Assembly: GCA_018882725.1 (NCBI GenBank)
Contig: VERK01000125.1
Coordinates: forward strand, 1 to 6,711
DNA length: 6,711 nucleotides
Source of the DNA: Actinomycetota bacterium
Lineage (GTDB): Bacteria > Actinomycetota > Acidimicrobiia > Acidimicrobiales > Ilumatobacteraceae
Direction: 5' to 3'
Shown: positions 1 through 5,599 of the stretch, piece after piece
Layout of the letters: each line of letters begins with the position of its first letter
Numbering within the stretch: the first letter of the stretch is position 1
Program-made: the position numbers and the translations under genes
The notes under the pieces: model-generated
The model's input: only the letters and a program-made list of their open reading frames with translations
What the model was told of the DNA's origin: nothing
Databases searched by the model: none

Positions 1-42
1 GTACTTGACGGCAGCCAGTTGTTCGGCGGTCGCGCGAATCAT
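1..42 (-). CDS. 5' end of an unidentified gene downstream of the GroES-like gene (partial)
   Basis: Fourteen codons are visible, reading MIRATAEQLAAVKY, before the reading frame leaves the window, so the product cannot be named. The ATG lies 12 bases after the TGA of the GroES-like gene. A GAGAGG Shine-Dalgarno-like sequence sits 8 bases upstream of it, overlapping that stop codon. This spacing and the good ribosome binding site make a second gene of the same transcription unit likely. The fragment shows no signal peptide or recognisable motif. Alternatively it could be a chance short open frame, since only 42 bases can be judged. Confidence 0.5.
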   Translation of the reverse strand, partial: MIRATAEQLAAVKY

Positions 43-50
43 CGACTCAG

Positions 51-56
51 CCTCTC
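51..56 (-). promoter_or_regulatory. Ribosome binding site (GAGAGG) for the partial gene at the left edge
   Basis: Read on the minus strand, GAGAGG lies 8 bases before the ATG at 42 and shares bases with the stop codon of the GroES-like gene. It is the main support for calling a new gene there. Confidence 0.45.
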
Positions 57-390
57 AGAGGTACAGGCCGGTGTGCGACTCGATTCGACTGGCCGCCACG
101 GCGTGCAGGTCGCGTTCGCGCAACATGATGTAATCGGCGCCCTGAACCTCGACCTCGTAGCGATCTTCAGGGCTGAAGAGCACCCGGTCGCCCACTTCAG
201 CGCTCCGGACGTTCTGTCCGAGTGCCACGACCTCGGCCCACACGAGTCGCTTCGACAACTGTGCGGTGGCCGGGATGAGGATGCCACCAGTGCTGCGCCG
301 CTCCCCTTCCTTGTCGGGAATCCGCACCAGCAGGCGGTCGTTGAGCATCTTGATGGGGAGCTTGTCGTCCTCGACCTGATCCTTGGCCAC
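55..390 (-). CDS. GroES-like co-chaperonin (Cpn10 family)
   Basis: This is a 111-residue protein of the GroES/Cpn10 fold, cytoplasmic and expected to cap or partner a GroEL-type chaperonin. With the GTG start, the first beta strand is around residues 11-23 (LPIKMLNDRLLVRI), matching the family pattern IRPLHDRVIV. The mobile loop falls at about residues 28-45 and contains GGILI, the place where GroES has the GGIVL contact with GroEL. VGDRVLF is at 67-73, DYIMLRERDLHAV is at 86-98, and the tail ends GLYL. The start is uncertain. GTG at 390 keeps the conserved KLPIK lead-in and sits symmetrically opposite the hydrolase start. GTG at 399 gives 114 residues and ATG at 348 gives 97. None has a strong Shine-Dalgarno sequence. 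No groEL is adjacent, so this is probably a secondary or stand-alone copy of the actinobacterial type rather than the groES of a groESL operon. Confidence 0.88.
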   Translation of the reverse strand: MAKDQVEDDKLPIKMLNDRLLVRIPDKEGERRSTGGILIPATAQLSKRLVWAEVVALGQNVRSAEVGDRVLFSPEDRYEVEVQGADYIMLRERDLHAVAASRIESHTGLYL

Positions 391-397
391 GACGGTC

Positions 398-407
398 ACG
401 GTACCGT
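398..407. promoter_or_regulatory. Candidate bidirectional promoter core (10-base palindrome ACGGTACCGT)
   Basis: ACGGTACCGT is a perfect palindrome whose centre (402.5) is 12.5 bases from both the GroES-like GTG (390) and the hydrolase GTG (415). Each strand carries TACCGT, which fits the minimal -10 pattern TAnnnT, followed by exactly 7 bases and then GTG. This geometry suits two leaderless transcripts diverging from one shared -10 region. No convincing -35 hexamer is visible on either side. An operator for a dimeric regulator is the alternative reading. The symmetry is seen directly; the promoter function is inferred. Confidence 0.4.
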
Positions 408-414
408 CGTTCCC

Positions 415-1035
415 GTGTCGAACCGCACCGTGACTCTCACCACGATCGATCACCAAGAACTGGAAGCCGACGTCGTCACGGCGGCGAACGATCAACCCGT
501 ACGGGGTGCGGTGGCGATCGCCCACCCCCACCCGTTGTACGGCGGCGATCGTTACAACCCGGTGGTCGACGCTCTCTTCGAGACACTGCCCTTGGTCGGA
601 TTCCACTGTCTGCGCTTCGACTTCCGAGGTGTCGGGAACAGTTCGGGCGAGCACGACGGCGGCGAAGCCGAACGCCTCGATGTGGCGGCCGCGGTCGATT
701 TTCTCGCGGGTCTGCACGACGACATCTGGGTGGCCGGCTATTCGTTCGGGTCGATCGTGGCTCTCGACGTGATCGAACCACGAGTGGCAGGTTGGATCGC
801 GGTGGCACCACCGCTCACGGCCATGCGAAGCGACGTGCTCGCCGCCCGTGATCCACGACCCAAGTTGGTGCTGGCCGCCGAACACGATCAATTCACTCCG
901 ACATCAGCCGCCGAGCCGATCGTGAGTTCATGGACGAACGCCACCATCGAATCGATCGCGAACGGCGATCACTTCTTGGCTGGTCGCACTCGCGCCGTGG
1001 CCGAGGCCGCGGCCCGTTGGCTCACTTCGCAGTGA
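415..1035 (+). CDS. Alpha/beta hydrolase, small (about 206 residues), HPHPLYGG type
   Basis: A cytoplasmic serine hydrolase of the alpha/beta fold; its substrate cannot be read from the sequence. Counting from GTG at 415, the HPHPLYGG motif (residues 37-44) is the oxyanion-side loop typical of this family. RFDFRGVGNSSG (67-78) follows, and the nucleophile elbow GYSFG places Ser110. Asp158 in EHDQFTP and His186 in GDHFLAG complete the triad in the usual order. There is no signal peptide. An open frame continues upstream to position 19, but that part is the antisense shadow of the GroES-like gene. The start GTG at 415 (VSNRTVTLTT) gives the normal N-terminus, and GTG at 430 is the alternative. 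There is no Shine-Dalgarno sequence; a TACCGT 7 bases before 415 fits a leaderless message. The gene diverges from the GroES-like gene, and its last 14 bases overlap the end of the opposing reductase gene. Confidence 0.88.
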   Translation: MSNRTVTLTTIDHQELEADVVTAANDQPVRGAVAIAHPHPLYGGDRYNPVVDALFETLPLVGFHCLRFDFRGVGNSSGEHDGGEAERLDVAAAVDFLAGLHDDIWVAGYSFGSIVALDVIEPRVAGWIAVAPPLTAMRSDVLAARDPRPKLVLAAEHDQFTPTSAAEPIVSSWTNATIESIANGDHFLAGRTRAVAEAAARWLTSQ

Positions 1036-1036
1036 G
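1021..1036. terminator. Palindromic hairpin spanning both stop codons of convergent genes (candidate bidirectional terminator)
   Basis: CTCACT-TCGC-AGTGAG is a perfect 6-base inverted repeat around a 4-base loop. It contains the TGA of the plus-strand hydrolase (1033-1035) and the TGA of the minus-strand reductase (1022-1024). No T-run follows it on either strand, so it is not a classical intrinsic terminator. Its position between convergent genes makes a role in transcript 3'-end formation possible. Confidence 0.3.
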
Positions 1037-2026
1037 AGCGGCCTCGATCTTCTGCATCACTTCGTCGGTGAGCAACGGAATGACGTCGAGGGCGGCAAAG
1101 TTCTCGGTGACCTGCGATTGACGACTGGCGCCAGTGATCACGGTCGACACGCCGGGGAACTTGGTGCACCAAGCCAGCGCCAACTGAGCCAGCGAGCAGC
1201 CGAGGGAGTCGGCAATCGGTACGAGGCGGCGCACTTTGCCCAACGCGGCTTCGTCGGTCAGACGCGACTTCAAGAAGCCGTATCCGGGCAGGGCCCCGCG
1301 CGAGTCGGCCGGGATCCCTTCGAGGTACTTGCCGGTGAGCAGACCAGACGCCAACGGACTCCAGATGGTGGTTCCGAGACCGATGTCTTCGTAGAGACGC
1401 TTGTATTCGGTCTCGACCCGACGCCGCTCGAGCATGTTGTACTGCGGCTGTTCGGTGACCGGCTTGTGCAGATGGTGGCGCTCGGCGATCTCCCACGCCG
1501 CACGAATCTCGTCGGCCGACCACTCGCTTGTACCCCAGTAGAGAACCTTGCCACGGTCGACGAGATCGCTCATGGCCCACACGGTCTCTTCGAGCGGTGT
1601 GCGCGGATCGGGTCGGTGACAGAACAAGATGTCGACGAAGTCGACCTGCAATCGATCGAGACACCCTTCGATCGAGTGGTGCAAGTACTTGCGATTGAGC
1701 GTGTTGAAGAGATTGGGAATCTGGCCGTCGATTCCCCAGAAGACCTTGGTGGAGAGCACGTAATGGTGTCGCTTCCACCCCAGTTCGCGAATGACGCGGC
1801 CCATGATCGCTTCGCTCTGACCGCCGGCGTAGGCCTCGGCGTTGTCGAAGAAGTTGCAGCCAGCGTCCCAGGCCGCCTGCATACAAGCCAGAGCAGCATC
1901 GTCCTTCAGCTGATTGTCGAAGGTGACCCACGAACCGAACGACAGTACGGATACCTGCAGACCGGTGCCGCCCAATCGGCGGTATTCCATCTTCGGATTC
2001 GGGACGAGGGACGTGGGTGTGCTCAT
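1022..2026 (-). CDS. Aldo/keto reductase, voltage-gated K+ channel beta-subunit-like (AKR6-type)
   Basis: An NADPH-dependent oxidoreductase of 334 residues with the TIM-barrel AKR fold, cytoplasmic, normally reducing aldehydes or ketones; the physiological substrate is unknown. The catalytic tetrad is complete: Asp61 and Tyr66 in FFDNAEAYAGG, Lys94 in LSTKVFWG, and His137 in ILFCHRPDP. The Kvbeta-type landmarks GTSEWSADEI (165-174), QPQYNMLERRRVE (193-205) and SPLASGLLTGKY (223-234) are present. So is a C-terminal cofactor-binding segment, ITGASRQSQVTEN (297-309). The ATG at 2026 gives a 12-residue lead before the usual MEYRRLG opening, so ATG at 1990 is the alternative start. No Shine-Dalgarno sequence precedes 2026, but a TAGTGT six bases upstream suits leaderless expression. 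It follows the methyltransferase gene by 34 bases, so readthrough from the his operon is also possible. Bacterial Kvbeta homologues are soluble enzymes, and nothing here suggests a channel partner. Confidence 0.93.
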   Translation of the reverse strand: MSTPTSLVPNPKMEYRRLGGTGLQVSVLSFGSWVTFDNQLKDDAALACMQAAWDAGCNFFDNAEAYAGGQSEAIMGRVIRELGWKRHHYVLSTKVFWGIDGQIPNLFNTLNRKYLHHSIEGCLDRLQVDFVDILFCHRPDPRTPLEETVWAMSDLVDRGKVLYWGTSEWSADEIRAAWEIAERHHLHKPVTEQPQYNMLERRRVETEYKRLYEDIGLGTTIWSPLASGLLTGKYLEGIPADSRGALPGYGFLKSRLTDEAALGKVRRLVPIADSLGCSLAQLALAWCTKFPGVSTVITGASRQSQVTENFAALDVIPLLTDEVMQKIEAALTAK

Positions 2027-2032
2027 ACCCGC

Positions 2033-2038
2033 ACACTA
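2033..2038 (-). promoter_or_regulatory. Candidate -10 element (TAGTGT) for leaderless expression of the aldo/keto reductase
   Basis: On the minus strand TAGTGT fits TAnnnT and is followed by six bases and then the ATG at 2026. The A of the ATG would therefore be the transcription start at the canonical distance. A loose TGACG lies too far upstream (about 20 bases) to be a good -35. The absence of a Shine-Dalgarno sequence before this ATG agrees with a leaderless start, but the short match could be chance. Confidence 0.3.
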
Positions 2039-2060
2039 CGTTCGGCCGTCACGACGAGCG

Positions 2061-2897
2061 TCAGTCGAGTGCGTAGCACGTGCGCGCGAGTCGGGCCAGT
2101 TCGGTCGGCCCGACTCCGCAACATCCGCCCACCATCGTGACCCCGGCCATCTGCCAGCGACGGAGACGAGATTCGTCGGCGAGATCGGATGCTTCTCCCG
2201 TCCACGAACGCGTCGACGCATCCCACACGCGTCCGTGGTTCGGATAGGCGATCATCGGGAGACCGAGCGGAGCGAGCGTGGCCACCACCGAGTCGACCAC
2301 GTCGGGTGACGCGCAGTTCACCCCGACCGCCACCAAGTTCGGGTATTCAGCGATTCGACGAATCGCGCTCCCGACGTCGTCTCCGCCGTACGTGGTCGAT
2401 CCGTCGCGGCAGCCGAACGAGAACCAGGCCGGCGGGGCTCCGTGGTCGACGAGGATCTCGGCGATCATTTCGGCTTCGTCGGCGCGCGGTTGGGTTTCGA
2501 CGGCGAAGAGATCGACATCGGTGTCGAGAAGAACGCGAATTCGTTCGGTGTGCCTTGAACGCACGACCTCGAGCGACACGTCGTATGCACCGTTGTATTC
2601 GCTGCCATCGGCGAGCCACGCGCCGAACGGCCCGATGGAGGCCGCCACCCGAGCGTCGTCACCGGCGGCCCGTCGCGCAATGGCCGACGACGCCCGCAGG
2701 GCATCGTGTTCGTGCGACGGACACTGGTAACTCGCCGATGTGACGACTCGTGCGCCGGCGACCACGAACGAGCGGTGCGCGGCTTCGAGAACGTTCGGAG
2801 ACGCGCGCAAAGAATCGGCGGTCCACCAACTGCTGCTCGTATCGACACCGAGTTCGGCCAGAGCCGTCGACAGACCTCCGTCGATGACCGTGATCAT
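2061..2897 (-). CDS. mmuM: Homocysteine S-methyltransferase (MmuM-like, zinc-dependent)
   Basis: A 278-residue cytoplasmic enzyme that is expected to transfer a methyl group from S-methylmethionine or S-adenosylmethionine to homocysteine, giving methionine. The N-terminus VIDGGLSTAL and the segment SIGPFGAWLADGSEYNGAY (88-106) are diagnostic of the MmuM/YagD branch of the Pfam S-methyl_trans family. The three zinc-ligand cysteines are present: Cys195 in VGVNCASP, and Cys259 and Cys260 in VGGCCGVGP. The length is a little under the roughly 310 residues of E. coli MmuM. No cobalamin- or folate-binding domain follows, which excludes MetH. The ATG directly follows the hisF stop codon (TGAATG) with no untranslated gap and no clear Shine-Dalgarno sequence of its own, so it is probably translated by coupling to hisF. 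The donor preference cannot be read from the sequence. The symbol is by family resemblance. Confidence 0.9.
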   Translation of the reverse strand: MITVIDGGLSTALAELGVDTSSSWWTADSLRASPNVLEAAHRSFVVAGARVVTSASYQCPSHEHDALRASSAIARRAAGDDARVAASIGPFGAWLADGSEYNGAYDVSLEVVRSRHTERIRVLLDTDVDLFAVETQPRADEAEMIAEILVDHGAPPAWFSFGCRDGSTTYGGDDVGSAIRRIAEYPNLVAVGVNCASPDVVDSVVATLAPLGLPMIAYPNHGRVWDASTRSWTGEASDLADESRLRRWQMAGVTMVGGCCGVGPTELARLARTCYALD

Positions 2898-3662
2898 TCA
2901 GCGCACCGGGCGCACGACGATTCCGGCCGCCGCCATGGCCGACTTGGCCTCGGCCACCGTGAATTCGCCGAAGTGGAAGATGGACGCGGCCAGCACGGCA
3001 TCGGCGCCTCCACGCGTGACTCCGTCGACCAGATGTTGGAGGTTTCCGACCCCGCCCGATGCGATCACCGGAACACCCACCGCTTCGCTGACGCGACGCG
3101 TGAGAGTGAGGTCGAATCCCTCCTTGGTTCCGTCGCGGTCCATCGAGGTGAGGAGGATCTCCCCGGCACCGAGGTCAGCCGCCCGACCCGCCCACTCGAC
3201 CGCGTCGATATCGGTGGGTGTGCGACCGCCGTGCAAGAACACTTCGAACGAACCGTCAGCGCGGCGCTTGGCGTCGATCGCACACACCACGCACTGCGCA
3301 CCGAACTCGGCGGCGATTTCGGAGATCAATCGTGGATTCTGCACCGCCGAGGTGTTGACGCTCACCTTGTCGGCCCCGGCCCGCAGCATGCGCCGCGCGT
3401 CGTCGACGCTGCGAATGCCACCACCAACGGTGAACGGAATGAACACCTGCTCGGCCGTACGCCGCACGACGTCGACCATGGTGTCACGGCCATCGCTCGA
3501 CGCGGTGATGTCGAGGAACACGAGTTCGTCGGCGCCCTCGGTGTCGTAACGCGCCGCCAACTCGACCGGATCTCCGGCGTCGCGCAAGTTCACGAAGTTG
3601 GTTCCCTTCACAACGCGACCAGCGGTCACGTCGAGGCACGGAATGACACGCGCGACTTTCAT
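2898..3662 (-). CDS. hisF: Imidazole glycerol phosphate synthase, cyclase subunit HisF
   Basis: HisF (254 residues, TIM barrel) joins ammonia from HisH to PRFAR (N'-phosphoribulosyl-formimino-AICAR ribonucleotide), giving imidazole glycerol phosphate and AICAR, the fifth step of histidine synthesis. The catalytic acids are Asp11 in VIPCLDV and Asp130 in CAIDAKR, the numbers used for the characterised Thermotoga enzyme. The phosphate-binding segments VGGGIRS (79-85) and IASGGVGN are intact, as are KVSVNTSA (99-106) and LLTSMDRDGT, which are typical of the family. The protein is full length. Its ATG overlaps the hisA stop as ATGA, and a good GGGGAG ribosome binding site precedes it by 6 bases. 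HisF would assemble with HisH, encoded two genes upstream, to form the glutamine-dependent synthase. Confidence 0.98.
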   Translation of the reverse strand: MKVARVIPCLDVTAGRVVKGTNFVNLRDAGDPVELAARYDTEGADELVFLDITASSDGRDTMVDVVRRTAEQVFIPFTVGGGIRSVDDARRMLRAGADKVSVNTSAVQNPRLISEIAAEFGAQCVVCAIDAKRRADGSFEVFLHGGRTPTDIDAVEWAGRAADLGAGEILLTSMDRDGTKEGFDLTLTRRVSEAVGVPVIASGGVGNLQHLVDGVTRGGADAVLAASIFHFGEFTVAEAKSAMAAAGIVVRPVR

Positions 3663-4384
3663 GATTGGCTCCCCAGCACGGCCAACGCGTCGCTCACCGT
3701 GAACCGACCTTCGTAGATCGCACGACCGGTGATGATGCCCGCGAGTCCGCTCAACGTTGCCAAGGTCGTCAAGTCGTCGAGTGACGCGACTCCCCCACTC
3801 GCGATCACGGGCACAGATGTGAGGGCGATCGCGTGGGCGAGGCCGTCGACGTCGGGGCCGCTCAACATGCCGTCACGGGCGATGTCGGTGATGACGAATG
3901 CGGCCGCCCGCGGAAACCACGTGAGAGCGTCGTCGAGCGAGACTCCCGAGTCTTCGGTCCAACCGTGAACGGCCACCCGACCGGCTCGGTGATCGAGCCC
4001 GACTGCCACGTCGATCACGTCAGCCACCGTGTTCACCAGTTCCGGCTCGGCCACGGCGGCCGAACCCATCACCACTCGCGCGACTCCGGCGGCCCGAAGT
4101 GCTTCGGCATCGGAAACCGAGCGAACTCCGCCGCCGGTCTGCAACCGGGCCCGTCCGGTCAAACAGGCCGCGATCGCGGCGATGATCGGCCGATTCACCG
4201 GGTCGCCCGAACGAGCCGCGTCGAGATCGACGACGTGCACCCACGGAGATCCCGCGGCAGCGAACTCGTCGGCGACGCGCACCGGATCGTCACCGTACGT
4301 CGTCTCGCGCGCGTAGTCGCCTTGCGTCAACCGCACGACCCGACCACCACGTAGGTCGATCGCCGGATACAGCTCAACGGCCAC
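3659..4384 (-). CDS. hisA: Phosphoribosylformimino-AICAR-phosphate isomerase HisA
   Basis: HisA (241 residues, TIM barrel) performs the Amadori isomerisation of ProFAR to PRFAR, the substrate of HisF. The catalytic acids are Asp10 in LYPAIDLRGG and Asp131 in VGLDHRAG. The phosphate loops are QTGGGVRS (82-89) and IASGGVAS (194-201), and TDIARDG is at 166-172. The signature regions look like classical HisA (GGGVRS, HGWTEDSG) rather than the actinobacterial bifunctional PriA (SGGIRDD, RGW). An N-terminally longer open frame exists upstream, but it overlaps hisH heavily. GTG at 4384 puts the conserved AIDL at the normal distance from the N-terminus. That GTG overlaps the hisH stop by 11 bases and has only a weak GGCGG upstream, so translational coupling to hisH is likely. 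The stop overlaps the hisF start by 4 bases. Confidence 0.96.
   Translation of the reverse strand: MAVELYPAIDLRGGRVVRLTQGDYARETTYGDDPVRVADEFAAAGSPWVHVVDLDAARSGDPVNRPIIAAIAACLTGRARLQTGGGVRSVSDAEALRAAGVARVVMGSAAVAEPELVNTVADVIDVAVGLDHRAGRVAVHGWTEDSGVSLDDALTWFPRAAAFVITDIARDGMLSGPDVDGLAHAIALTSVPVIASGGVASLDDLTTLATLSGLAGIITGRAIYEGRFTVSDALAVLGSQS
3669..3674 (-). promoter_or_regulatory. Ribosome binding site (GGGGAG) for hisF
   Basis: GGGGAG on the minus strand lies inside the 3' end of hisA, 6 bases before the hisF ATG. It fixes that ATG as the start and suggests hisF can recruit ribosomes itself as well as through the ATGA overlap. Confidence 0.6.
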
Positions 4385-5006
4385 GAGCCACCGCCACGAA
4401 ATTGGCCAGCAGAGCCAAACCGGCCGAACCCGACTTCTCGGGATGGAACTGTGTGGCGAACACGTTGCCACTGCGAAATGCGGCGTTGAGAGTTCCTCCG
4501 TATTCGCAGGTGGCCGCGACCACGTCGGGGTCATCGGGAACACCGTGCAACGAGTGGACGAAGTAGACCCACGGCTCGTTCGACCATTCGACTCCGGCGA
4601 ACATCGGGTCGTCAGACAGTCGAACGTTCACGCGATTCCACTGCATCTGCGGACGCTTCACCCCGACCGGGATCCACTGCACGCGACCGGGAACGATGCC
4701 GAGACCAGTCGCATCCGGATCTTCGTCACTCGACGTGAAGAGCATCTGCATGCCGACACAGATACCGAGGAACGGTCGGCTCGATTCGACCGCGTCACGA
4801 ACCGCGCTGGCCAGCCCCGAGGAGTTCAACGCGTTCATGCACGCCCCGAACGCGCCGACACCAGGAAGGACCACGGCGTCAGCCGAACGAACGTCGGCTG
4901 CACGAGTAGTGAGACGAGCGTCGCCGCCGACTCGTTGCAGTGCCTTCTCGGCCGAACGGAGGTTGCCGATGCCGTAATCGAGGACCGCGATCGACGGACC
5001 GCTCAC
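4374..5006 (-). CDS. hisH: Imidazole glycerol phosphate synthase, glutamine amidotransferase subunit HisH
   Basis: HisH (210 residues) is a class I (triad) glutamine amidotransferase that releases ammonia from glutamine and channels it into HisF. The triad is complete: Cys83 in LGICVGMQMLF, then His188 and Glu190 in ATQFHPEKSG. The N-terminal LDYGIGNLRS (9-18) and the oxyanion-strand motif PGVGAFG (48-54) are standard. The usual PHMGWN segment near the HisF interface reads PQMQWN here (119-124): the interface Trp123 is retained, while His and Gly are both Gln. The longer upstream open frame runs through hisB, so GTG at 5006 is chosen. It overlaps the hisB stop as GTGA and is preceded by AAGGGAG 4 bases upstream. 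Its place between hisB and hisA agrees with its role. Confidence 0.97.
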   Translation of the reverse strand: MSGPSIAVLDYGIGNLRSAEKALQRVGGDARLTTRAADVRSADAVVLPGVGAFGACMNALNSSGLASAVRDAVESSRPFLGICVGMQMLFTSSDEDPDATGLGIVPGRVQWIPVGVKRPQMQWNRVNVRLSDDPMFAGVEWSNEPWVYFVHSLHGVPDDPDVVAATCEYGGTLNAAFRSGNVFATQFHPEKSGSAGLALLANFVAVARGR

Positions 5007-5599
5007 AGGACTCCCTTGGTGGAGGGAACTCCTCCCCCTTCGAGACGCACCGCATCGCGCAGACTCCGGCCGAGACCCTTGAAGATGCACTCGATCACAT
5101 GGTGAACGTTGCGCCCGCGCTTGAGCGTGACGTGCAGGGTGATGCCCGCAGCAGTCGCGAACGACGACACGGCGTGTTCGGCCAACTGCGGATCGAACGG
5201 CGGCGTGCCGAGCGGGAGACTGTCGGGCATCGGAACGTTCCAGACGACGAAGGGTCGACCGGACAGATCAAGGGCGATCTCGCAGAGCGCTTCGTCGAGC
5301 GGATACAAACCGCTGGCGAATCGGCGGACGCCGGCCTTGTCACCCAGCGCTTCACGAAACGCCTCACCGAGCGCGATGGCCACGTCCTCGACCGTGTGAT
5401 GTGTGTCGATGTGAAGGTCGCCGCGGGCCGCGATGGTGAGATCGAAACCACCATGCTTGCCCACCTGCGAGAGCATGTGGTCGTAGAACGGGATCCCGGT
5501 GTCGACCGAGGTTGTGCCGCGACCGTCGAGGTCGATACTCAATTCGATCGACGTCTCGGCCGTGGTGCGGGTGCGGGTGGCGGAGCGGTTTGCACTCAT
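5003..5599 (-). CDS. hisB: Imidazoleglycerol-phosphate dehydratase HisB (monofunctional)
   Basis: HisB (198 residues) removes water from imidazole glycerol phosphate to give imidazole acetol phosphate, the sixth step of histidine synthesis, using a manganese cluster. The family signatures are all present: IPFYDHML (36-43), DTHHTVED (65-72), the LYPLDEAL region (98-105), RNVHHVIE (163-170) and the C-terminal PSTKG (192-196). The histidines and glutamates in these motifs are the metal ligands in this family. There is no N-terminal histidinol-phosphate phosphatase domain, so unlike the enterobacterial fusion this is the single-function form; the phosphatase must be encoded elsewhere. The ATG overlaps the hisC stop as ATGA and follows a perfect GGAGG. 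Confidence 0.98.
   Translation of the reverse strand: MSANRSATRTRTTAETSIELSIDLDGRGTTSVDTGIPFYDHMLSQVGKHGGFDLTIAARGDLHIDTHHTVEDVAIALGEAFREALGDKAGVRRFASGLYPLDEALCEIALDLSGRPFVVWNVPMPDSLPLGTPPFDPQLAEHAVSSFATAAGITLHVTLKRGRNVHHVIECIFKGLGRSLRDAVRLEGGGVPSTKGVL

Noticed and set aside
19..414. N-terminal extension of the hydrolase frame by 132 codons
   Set aside because: This stretch is the reverse complement of the GroES-like gene, while the hydrolase family normally begins near VSNRTVTL, so only 415 onward is taken as coding.
391..891. Upstream extension of the GroES-like frame to base 891
   Set aside because: It is antisense to the hydrolase, and a Cpn10 protein of 278 residues would be abnormal; the conserved domain begins about residue 11 of the GTG-390 product.
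2027..2060. Terminator between the methyltransferase and reductase genes
   Set aside because: I found no stable inverted repeat or T-run in these 34 bases, so readthrough cannot be excluded and no terminator is called.
1118..2140. 340-codon open frame on the plus strand opposite the aldo/keto reductase
   Set aside because: It is antisense to a full-length enzyme with an intact catalytic tetrad, has no recognisable domain, and is the kind of long shadow frame that high-GC codon bias produces.
2706..3716. 336-codon plus-strand open frame opposite hisF and the methyltransferase
   Set aside because: It is composed of low-information residues mirroring hisF and the methyltransferase, shows no motif, and spans a gene junction.
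4385..4543. Longer HisA start at 4543
   Set aside because: It would put 53 extra residues, read out of frame from hisH, before the conserved AIDL motif; GTG at 4384 gives the normal length.
5007..5090. Longer HisH start at 5090
   Set aside because: The added residues are an out-of-frame reading of the hisB 3' end; the glutamine amidotransferase domain starts at once after GTG 5006.
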